From positions 1 through 18,851 of the forward strand of contig DPOH01000256.1 in NCBI GenBank assembly GCA_003539755.1: a DNA stretch of 18,851 nt. The letters are read 5' to 3'. The notes beneath the pieces are model-generated. The model saw nothing but the letters and a program-made list of their open reading frames with translations, did not search any database and had not been told where the DNA came from. Source of the DNA: Clostridium sp. Lineage in GTDB: Bacteria; Bacillota; Clostridia; Clostridiales; Clostridiaceae. Below are positions 13,179 to 18,851 of the stretch, piece by piece. A program made the position numbers and the translations under genes. Positions within the stretch are counted from its first letter, which is position 1. Each line of letters begins with the position of its first letter.

Positions 13179-14672
13179 ATGATTAACCATGAATTAAACA
13201 GACTGATAAACTTTGCTCTACAAAAAAATTTAATAAATGAAGAAGATAAAATCTATGCTTCAAATATGCTTTTAGGTTTATTAAAACTAACTGAATTTGA
13301 ACCTGAAGAAATTAATGAAGAACTAGAAACAGCTTCCCCTATTTTAGAAAATATATTAGATTATGCTGTAAGCAAAAATTTAATTGAAGATACTGTTACA
13401 GAACGTGACTTATTTGATACAAATATAATGAACTGCCTTATGCCAAGACCTTCTGAAATTATAGGCAAGTTTAAAGAACTTTATTCAGCGTTGCCACAAA
13501 TGGCAACGGACTATTATTATAATTTAAGCATTGCTTCAAATTATATAAGAAAAGATAGAATTGATAAGAATATAATATGGAAAACAGAAACTCCATATGG
13601 TGATTTAGATATAACTATAAATTTATCTAAACCTGAAAAAGATCCAAAAGAAATTGCAAAAGCAAAACTTGTAAAATCATCTTCTTATCCAAAATGTCTT
13701 TTATGTAAAGAAAATGAAGGGTTTTATGGTAACTTAAATCACCCTGCAAGACAGACTCATAGAATAATACCTATGACTCTATCAAACCATCAATATTTTA
13801 TGCAATACTCTCCTTATACTTACTATAATGAACATTGCATAATATTCAATAGTGAGCACACTCCTATGAAAATTAATAAAGATACTTTTGCTAACTTATT
13901 AAATTTTGTAGAAATACTGCCTCACTATTTCGCAGGATCAAATGCTGACCTTCCTATAGTAGGTGGTTCAATATTATCTCATGACCACTATCAAGGAGGA
14001 CACTACACATTTGCAATGGAAACAGCTCCAATTGAAAAATTCTATGAAATTGCTGGATATGAGGATATAACAGTAGGAAGAGTTAAATGGCCTATGTCTG
14101 TAATAAGAATCAATGGAAGTAATAAAGAAAAATTAGTAGAGCTTGCTGATCATATTTTAACTTCATGGAGAAAGTATTCTGATGAATCCGTAGATATATT
14201 ATTTGAGTCAAATAATGAACCTCATAATACAATTACTCCTATTGCAAGAAGAAGAGATGGAAATTACGAATTAGATTTAGTTCTAAGAAATAATAGAACA
14301 ACAGATGAATATCCTCTTGGAATATTCCATCCACACAATGAAGTTCATCATATAAAGAAAGAAAATATAGGACTTATTGAGGTTATGGGACTTGCAGTAC
14401 TTCCTGCAAGATTAAAAGCTGAATTAAATGAAGTAAAAGAATGCTTAATAAATAAAGTTCCTAATATATCTGATAAGGAAAATATATCAAAACATGCGGA
14501 TTGGTATAAACAAATAATTGAAAAGTATGATATCATAAACGAAGCAAATGCAGATTCTATCGTAAGAGATGAAGTTGGTAATGTCTTCTTAGAAGTATTG
14601 AATCATGCTGGAGTATTCAAAAGAAATTCTACAGGACTAAGTGCATTTGATAAATTTATAGAAACTTTATAA
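13179..14672 (+). CDS. galT: UDP-glucose--hexose-1-phosphate uridylyltransferase, class II
   Basis: Exchanges UMP from UDP-glucose to galactose 1-phosphate, yielding UDP-galactose and glucose 1-phosphate. The 497-aa length and sequence mark the class II (Firmicutes) type, unlike the about 350-aa class I enzyme with HPHGQ. The active-site motif here is SHDHYQGG (267-274); MPRPSEI (88-94) and a Cys pair C173-x2-C176 are also seen. Start: ATG 13179, with GGAGG 8 nt before it; the upstream in-frame ATG at 13125 would overlap galE by 43 bp and has no ribosome site. Third gene of the operon, 12 bp before galR. Confidence 0.95.
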   Translation: MINHELNRLINFALQKNLINEEDKIYASNMLLGLLKLTEFEPEEINEELETASPILENILDYAVSKNLIEDTVTERDLFDTNIMNCLMPRPSEIIGKFKELYSALPQMATDYYYNLSIASNYIRKDRIDKNIIWKTETPYGDLDITINLSKPEKDPKEIAKAKLVKSSSYPKCLLCKENEGFYGNLNHPARQTHRIIPMTLSNHQYFMQYSPYTYYNEHCIIFNSEHTPMKINKDTFANLLNFVEILPHYFAGSNADLPIVGGSILSHDHYQGGHYTFAMETAPIEKFYEIAGYEDITVGRVKWPMSVIRINGSNKEKLVELADHILTSWRKYSDESVDILFESNNEPHNTITPIARRRDGNYELDLVLRNNRTTDEYPLGIFHPHNEVHHIKKENIGLIEVMGLAVLPARLKAELNEVKECLINKVPNISDKENISKHADWYKQIIEKYDIINEANADSIVRDEVGNVFLEVLNHAGVFKRNSTGLSAFDKFIETL

Positions 14673-14684
14673 GGTGAATAATTT

Positions 14685-15698
14685 ATGAAAATTACTATAC
14701 AAGAAGTAGCTAAAAAGGCAAATGTATCAGTTGCTACTGTTTCAAGAGTTATGAATGGAAATTATCCTGTTAAAGCAGAAACAAAAGAAAGAGTAATGCA
14801 GGTTATTAATGAATTAAACTATATTCCAAATATTCAGGCAAGAGAACTTACTAAGCAGAAATCTACTGCTGTTGGAGTTGTTGTGCCAAGTATAAATAAT
14901 ATGTTCTTTACTGAACTTATTTCTAGTTTGGAAAAATCACTAAAAGAAAATTCATTATCTCTTATACTTACATGTTCTAATGATGATTATAAAGAAGAAA
15001 TGGCCTGTGTAAATAGCTTAATAGCTAGAAATGTTTCAGGAATAATAGTTGCCAGCCCTAGTTCTAAGAATATAAAGTCTGGATTTTATAAAAATTTAGC
15101 TCAGAAGTATCCTATTGTATTTATCAACTCAGAATACACTGATTTAAATATTTCATGTGTTTCTACTGATGAATCTTCTGGTGCCAGAGAAGCATTACAA
15201 TATCTTAATGAAAATAATCACAAAGATATAATATTTGTACGTGGTAAAGACAGTTATTCATATGATATAAAAGAAAGAGCTTATATTGATTTTATGAAAG
15301 AAATCAATAATTTTAATCCTGACAATATTATAAATATAGGTAATGGTAACAATCTTGATACAGTTGAAAATACTATGAATATATTTTCTGATATATTAAA
15401 ATCAAATCGCTGTACAGCAGTCTTCGCATGCAATGATTTGATGGCTGTTGGAGTACTGAATGCTTGTAAAAAATTATCTATAAAAGTTCCTAATGAAATT
15501 TCAATTATAGGTTATGATAATATAGCTCTTTGTAATTTCGTTGAACCAAAATTAACTACAATAGACCAAAAGATTTCAGAACTTGGTTCTAATGCTGCAC
15601 AATTATTATTAGAAAAAATAGAATCAAATAATCAAAGCAGTAAAAGAGTCATTTTATACAATTTACTAATTGAACGTGAGACCGTAATTAAAATTTAA
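14685..15698 (+). CDS. galR: LacI-family transcriptional regulator, probable galactose repressor
   Basis: A 337-aa LacI/GalR repressor. N-terminal HTH ITIQEVAKKANVSVATVSRVMNG (3-25) and hinge region (PNIQARELTKQKS, about 49-61) precede a periplasmic-binding-protein-like effector domain with typical landmarks AVGVVVPSINNMFFTELI, GIIVASP, DESSGAREALQYL, AVFACNDLMAVGVL and ISIIGYDNI. It is the last gene of galKETR, 12 nt after galT with a weak ribosome site (GGTGA), and so is probably autoregulated with the operon. LacI-family proteins bind CG-centred dyads like GTAATCGGTTAC at 10891-10902. Galactose or a derivative is the expected inducer; this is from context, not from sequence. Confidence 0.93.
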   Translation: MKITIQEVAKKANVSVATVSRVMNGNYPVKAETKERVMQVINELNYIPNIQARELTKQKSTAVGVVVPSINNMFFTELISSLEKSLKENSLSLILTCSNDDYKEEMACVNSLIARNVSGIIVASPSSKNIKSGFYKNLAQKYPIVFINSEYTDLNISCVSTDESSGAREALQYLNENNHKDIIFVRGKDSYSYDIKERAYIDFMKEINNFNPDNIINIGNGNNLDTVENTMNIFSDILKSNRCTAVFACNDLMAVGVLNACKKLSIKVPNEISIIGYDNIALCNFVEPKLTTIDQKISELGSNAAQLLLEKIESNNQSSKRVILYNLLIERETVIKI

Positions 15699-15704
15699 TT
15701 ATTA

Positions 15705-15766
15705 CTAATATAAAAAGAGTATCTAAAAACATCCCCTTGCTTATTAGATACTCTTTTTTATATTAG
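15705..15766. terminator. Long bidirectional terminator between galR and hydG
   Basis: CTAATATAAAAAGAGTATCTAA (15705-15726) pairs with the arm at 15744-15766 (TTAGATACTC, T-run, ATATTAG) with a single extra T, around a 17-nt loop. Inner A and T runs serve both directions. It ends the gal operon and the converging hydG transcript. Confidence 0.9.
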
Positions 15767-15796
15767 AACAATAGATAGATTTGTGTAAAAACAATA

Positions 15797-17215
15797 CTAG
15801 AATCTAAAGTCTCTCTTGCCTCCATCTATATCTCTTATATATTCTTCAGCTACTTCTCTTACCTTCTCATTTGGAATATTAAGAAGCTCTTTTTCTATAA
15901 GCTTAATACCTTTTTCCTTTGTTTCTGAACTTGCATAATCATCTAAATATTCCCTAAGTGTCATAAGTGCATTTGGATGACAGCAGTTAGATATTTGACC
16001 TGATTTCACAAGGCCCATAAATCTATCTCCTGTTCTTCCCTCTCTATAACATGCTGTACAGAAGCTTGGAATATAACCTAAATCCATAAGCCAACTTACA
16101 ACTTCATCTAATGTTCTATTATCATTCACATCAAATTGCGCTGAATTTTCTTCTTCTGTTTCTTGATGTACATATCCTCCAACACTTGTACGAGATGCTC
16201 CACTTATTTGAGAAACACCAAGTTCTAGAACCTTTTCCCTAGTATTCTTAGATTCTCTAGTTGAAATAATTATTCCTGTGTATGGAACTGCAATTCTTAT
16301 TATAGCAACTATCTTTTCAAATATTTCATCAGATATTGCATTAGAGAATGTGCTTGGATCTATATCATCTGCAGGTCTTATTCTTGGAACACTTATTGTA
16401 TGAGGCCCTACTCCCTTGGCTGCTTCTAAATGTTCTGCATGCATTAAAAGACCTACAAGATCGTATCTATATAAGTTTAATCCAAATAATACACCACATC
16501 CTACATCATCTATTCCACCATCCATAGCTCTATCCATTGCTTCTGTATGATATGCATAATCATGCTTTGGTCCAGCTGGATGTAATTCTTCATATGCCTT
16601 CTTATTATATGTTTCTTGGAATAATATATATGTTCCTATTCCAGCTTCTTTTAGCTTTCTATAATTTTCAACAGTTGTAGCAGCTATATTAACATTTACT
16701 CTTCTTATAGCTCCATTCTTATGCTTTATACTATAAATTGTATTTATACTTTCTAAAACATATTCAATTGGATTATTTACTGGGTCTTCTCCTGTTTCTA
16801 ATGCCAATCTCTTATGTCCCATATCTTGAAGTGCAATAACTTCATTTTTTATTTCTTCTTGAGTAAGTTTTTTTCTTCTAATATGCTTATTCTTATGATG
16901 GTATGGACAATATGTACATTGATTTACACAATAATTTGATAAATACAATGGAGCAAACATTACTATTCTATTTCCATAAAATTTTTGTTTTATTTCTTTT
17001 GCTAAATCATGCATTTTAGCATTTTCTTCTTCTAAGTCACATTCTAAAAGAACTGCTGCTTCTCTGTGTGATAATCCCTTACATTCCTTAGCCTTGTCCA
17101 AAATTTTATTTATTAACTCTCTGTTGTTCTTATTTTCTTTAGCATATTCAAGAGTGGCTAAAATTTCCTCATCACTTATAAATTCTTCTGCTTTGCTTGA
17201 TTTTACATCATACAT
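15797..17215 (-). CDS. hydG: [FeFe]-hydrogenase H-cluster maturase HydG
   Basis: Radical SAM tyrosine lyase that cleaves tyrosine to p-cresol and dehydroglycine and makes the CO and CN ligands of the hydrogenase H-cluster; 472 aa, the usual length. N-terminal SAM cluster ligands C96-x3-C100-x2-C103 (NYCVNQCTYCPYHH) and C-terminal auxiliary cluster ligands C386-x2-C389-x22-C412 (FCTACYREGRTGDRF...NCC) are all intact, which separates it from ThiH. RIRPADDID and the GASRTSVGGY segment are also family hallmarks. AGAAGTG stands 9 nt before ATG 17215. It follows the TM1266-type gene by 88 bp with no strong hairpin, so the two are probably one operon. HydE and HydF are not in the window. Its presence implies an [FeFe]-hydrogenase elsewhere and a strict anaerobe. 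Confidence 0.97.
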   Translation of the reverse strand: MYDVKSSKAEEFISDEEILATLEYAKENKNNRELINKILDKAKECKGLSHREAAVLLECDLEEENAKMHDLAKEIKQKFYGNRIVMFAPLYLSNYCVNQCTYCPYHHKNKHIRRKKLTQEEIKNEVIALQDMGHKRLALETGEDPVNNPIEYVLESINTIYSIKHKNGAIRRVNVNIAATTVENYRKLKEAGIGTYILFQETYNKKAYEELHPAGPKHDYAYHTEAMDRAMDGGIDDVGCGVLFGLNLYRYDLVGLLMHAEHLEAAKGVGPHTISVPRIRPADDIDPSTFSNAISDEIFEKIVAIIRIAVPYTGIIISTRESKNTREKVLELGVSQISGASRTSVGGYVHQETEEENSAQFDVNDNRTLDEVVSWLMDLGYIPSFCTACYREGRTGDRFMGLVKSGQISNCCHPNALMTLREYLDDYASSETKEKGIKLIEKELLNIPNEKVREVAEEYIRDIDGGKRDFRF

Positions 17216-17303
17216 AATCTAATACACTTCTTTCATCTATATTTTATATTCTCATAAATAAAATAAATGTATAATTTAGCTTTTTAACGTAAATAGAATT
17301 ACA

Positions 17304-17555
17304 TTACTTATTACTTTTAGAATACATTGTTTTAACATTAATTCCTTTAATCATTCCAAGTTTCCCTGATAATGAACTAATAACATCGTTACTAGCATCA
17401 ACAACAACACTTATTATACTTATAGATTTTTCTCTATATGGAAGCCCCATTCTCCCAATAATATATTGCCTGTATTCATGAAGAATACTATTTAACTTAT
17501 CAATTTCGTTATTATTTTCTACTATAATTCCTATTAAAGCAATTCGTGTTTCCAT
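17304..17555 (-). CDS. TM1266-family iron-only hydrogenase system putative regulator
   Basis: An 83-aa protein matching the small family named after Thermotoga TM1266, found beside [FeFe]-hydrogenase maturation genes. The start METRIALIGIIVEN, the middle EYRQYIIGRMGLPYREKSISIISVVVDAS and the end GKLGMIKGINVKTMYSK are typical. The predicted fold is a beta-alpha-beta ACT/NikR-C-like ligand-binding domain without a DNA-binding domain, so 'regulator' is a family label and not shown. AAAGGAA stands 7 nt before ATG 17555. It lies directly upstream of hydG on the same strand and probably on the same transcript, behind a leader of about 190 nt (see 17596-17622). Confidence 0.88.
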   Translation of the reverse strand: METRIALIGIIVENNNEIDKLNSILHEYRQYIIGRMGLPYREKSISIISVVVDASNDVISSLSGKLGMIKGINVKTMYSKSNK

Positions 17556-17588
17556 AAATTAATTCCTTTGCAAATACAATTTTATTCT

Positions 17589-17622
17589 AAAAATAATCTC
17601 TATATTTAATAATTATAGAGAT
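17589..17622 (-). promoter_or_regulatory. Terminator-like hairpin in the leader of the TM1266-hydG operon
   Basis: ATCTCTATA (17596-17604) and TATAGAGAT (17614-17622) form a perfect 9-bp stem with a 9-nt loop. On the minus strand the stem is followed by TATTTTTAG, giving the shape of a weak intrinsic terminator 41 nt before the start codon. If transcription starts near 17746 the hairpin is inside a long 5' leader and might act as an attenuator. The stem is AT-rich (two G-C pairs), so its strength is doubtful. Confidence 0.4.
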
Positions 17623-17828
17623 AGTAAATAACCATAATACTAGCTATCTTATACCGTCTTCTTAATCGGGCTTACCCTCATATATTTCAGAACGATTTTC
17701 TTTATTTTATCTTTCTCCTAAGCTATAACTTCAGAGTTAGAATACTTCAATAATTTTACCACACTTTATTATTTATATCAAAATATGTAAAATAATAGAA
17801 ACTATGTAATCCATAATTAAAACATAAA
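17623..17828. other. Gene-free stretch upstream of the hydrogenase regulator
   Basis: The 327-bp gap 17556-17882 holds the leader hairpin, a promoter at 17753-17781 and the degV terminator. Between them, 17640-17745 is slightly richer in G and C than its surroundings (for example GGGTAAGCCCG on the minus strand). A minus-strand reading there gives protein-like text around EKDKIKKIVLKYMRVSPIKKTV, flanked by stops (TAG and TAA) and without a start. It may be a gene remnant, an RNA leader, or nothing. Confidence 0.3.
17753..17781 (-). promoter_or_regulatory. Predicted promoter of TM1266-hydG operon
   Basis: On the minus strand TTGATA (17781-17776), a 17-bp spacer and TAAAAT (17758-17753) give five of six matches in each box. 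It would start a transcript about 190 nt before the first codon. A weaker candidate lies nearer (TTGAAG-N17-TATAGC). Confidence 0.5.
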
Positions 17829-17873
17829 ATAGACAAGCCAAAAGTTTATTTAATTAGCTTGTCTATCTTTTAT
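17821..17873. terminator. Terminator of the degV gene
   Basis: ATAGACAAGC (17829-17838) and GCTTGTCTAT (17857-17866) form a 10-bp stem with an 18-nt loop. On the minus strand it is followed by TTTATGTT, and it lies 16 nt after the degV stop. The + side also has a T run. Confidence 0.8.
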
Positions 17874-17882
17874 ATATTTAAA

Positions 17883-18719
17883 TTAAAAGCATACTACAAT
17901 TCCACCATCATCAGCATAGACTGTTGTAAGTCCTCCAGCTTCAAATATAATTATATCTTTAAAATTATATCTGCTTTGTATTTCTTCTTTAAGACTCTCA
18001 GCCCTTTTTAAATCATTTACATGAGAAATTCCTAAAACTTTGTTACTAAAATCAGTTTGTTCTTCTCCTATTATGTCTAGTAATCTATTAAATGCTTTCT
18101 TTCTTCCTCTTACTTGTTCTTTTAAAATAAGTTCTCCATTTCCATTATCACACATTATAGGTGTAACCTGAAGAAGTGAACCAACAAAGGCTTTCTTACT
18201 ACTTATTCTTCCGTTTTTAGCCAAATTATCTAGCCTTACTGGTACTAAAAATGTTTTCATTTCATCTATGTATTTATTAACTTCTTTTATTATTTCATTT
18301 TTATCAATATTTTTTTCTATTAGTTCTTTAATTTTTAATACAACTAAACTCGCTCCAGCTGTGGCTGTCTTACAATCAAATATATGTACAAAAGAATCTT
18401 CCGATTCATCTTGAAGTAGCTTTGCAGCAAGTACTGCACTATTATGTGATCCACTTAACTTTTCAGAAATTGTAACTACAAAATTATTCTTGCTCTTTTC
18501 TAACGCAGTTAAAAATTCATGTGGTGACGGACATGCTGTCGTGATTTTTCCCTTTGTACCTTTCATTTTCTCTATAAGAGTATTTACATCTAAATTCCTA
18601 TCTATTATTTCTTCATTATCAATAATTATTTTAAATGGTACTCTTTCAAAATTCTCTTCATTTCCAAAAATATCCTTGCAATAGTCTATGCAACTATCTG
18701 CAACTATTCTAATATCCAT
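17883..18719 (-). CDS. DegV family fatty-acid-binding protein
   Basis: A 278-aa DegV/FakB-type protein. Members bind a fatty acid in a cleft between two alpha/beta lobes, and FakB members present it to the kinase FakA; plain DegV members have no known role beyond binding. Landmarks are the N-terminal VADSCID, the lipid-head contact region TTACPSP (60-66), ISEKLSGSHNSA (84-95), the IFDCKTATAGASL segment, and VRLDNLAKNGRISSKKAF (about 156-175). Length is normal. A strong GGAGG stands 6-7 nt before ATG 18719. It has its own promoter and terminator and no fatty-acid gene beside it, so whether it is a FakB cannot be told. Confidence 0.9.
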   Translation of the reverse strand: MDIRIVADSCIDYCKDIFGNEENFERVPFKIIIDNEEIIDRNLDVNTLIEKMKGTKGKITTACPSPHEFLTALEKSKNNFVVTISEKLSGSHNSAVLAAKLLQDESEDSFVHIFDCKTATAGASLVVLKIKELIEKNIDKNEIIKEVNKYIDEMKTFLVPVRLDNLAKNGRISSKKAFVGSLLQVTPIMCDNGNGELILKEQVRGRKKAFNRLLDIIGEEQTDFSNKVLGISHVNDLKRAESLKEEIQSRYNFKDIIIFEAGGLTTVYADDGGIVVCF

Positions 18720-18751
18720 CCCATTCCTCCACTTTTTACGTTTATTTATCT

Positions 18752-18833
18752 ATTGTAAAAAACAAACACATTTCAATATTAATTGTAAAAAATTTTACAT
18801 TTTTTTCATTTTTAATATCAATATTATTTTACA
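18752..18833 (-). promoter_or_regulatory. degV promoter region with TGTAAAA/TTTTACA repeats
   Basis: On the minus strand TTGATA (18821-18816), 18 bp, TAAAAT (18797-18792) form a likely promoter. The -10 overlaps the inverted repeat TGTAAAA-AA-TTTTACA (18784-18799). ATTGTAAAAAA occurs again at 18752-18762, exactly 30 bp away, and TTTTACA again at 18827-18833. Repeated half-sites at helical spacing suggest a repressor. In such AT-rich DNA chance cannot be excluded. Confidence 0.4.
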
Positions 18834-18851
18834 CTATATATACTATCGAAA

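Noticed and set aside
15797..17215. ThiH (thiamine tyrosine lyase) instead of HydG
   Set aside because: The C-terminal CTAC-x22-C auxiliary cluster motif and the TM1266 neighbour are specific to HydG.
17640..17745. Possible small protein (EKDKIKKIVLKYMRVSPIKKTV) on the minus strand
   Set aside because: No start codon, stops on both sides, and the + strand is open over the same stretch too, so openness is not evidence. Kept only as a possible remnant.

Overview
The window looks like a chromosomal segment of a saccharolytic, hydrogen-producing Clostridium (sensu stricto; C. butyricum/C. beijerinckii-like). The evidence is very AT-rich DNA with A/T-ending codons, strong GGAGG-type ribosome sites, sigma-A promoters close to TTGACA-N17-TATAAT, an [FeFe]-hydrogenase maturase, a class II GalT and clostridial DegV, ROK and DUF6171 proteins. 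The species assignment is inference. No mobile element, CRISPR array, tRNA or rRNA was seen.

Region 1 (1-5.5 kb) is a small glycoside-utilisation island. Two paralogous regulators with an ArsR-like winged helix and a large, unassigned, all-beta-looking C-terminal domain (190-1098 and 4543-5466, both +) bracket a minus-strand block. That block holds a GH51 alpha-L-arabinofuranosidase, a translationally coupled DUF6171 Cys-rich protein, and a GH27 enzyme. The GH27 enzyme lacks the second Asp of the alpha-galactosidase DD motif (Ile instead), which points to a beta-L-arabinopyranosidase. A TATACA/TGTATA-type dyad recurs in the divergent GH51/regulator promoters and in the first regulator's promoter. 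The first regulator also has a hairpin between its ribosome site and its start codon.

Region 2 (5.5-8.5 kb) holds an HD-domain hydrolase, a ROK glucokinase, a decayed HAD hydrolase with three lesions, and a Met/Asn/Gly-rich repetitive protein with no Asp, Glu or Lys.

Region 3 (8.5-10.8 kb) is a two-gene operon: a radical SAM protein with a helix-hairpin-helix domain plus its obligate partner (TIGR03916/TIGR03915 families). The function is unknown but predicted to be in DNA modification or repair. A near-consensus LexA/DinR box lies between its -35 and -10 elements.

Region 4 (10.8-15.8 kb) is a complete Leloir operon, galK-galE-galT(class II)-galR, with two GTAATCG-type operators 88 bp apart ahead of galK.

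Region 5 (15.8-18.85 kb, minus strand) holds a TM1266-family hydrogenase regulator followed by hydG, preceded by a long leader with a terminator-like hairpin, and then a DegV-family fatty-acid-binding protein whose promoter carries TGTAAAA/TTTTACA repeats. Gene ends are mostly marked by strong hairpins, several placed to work for convergent genes.
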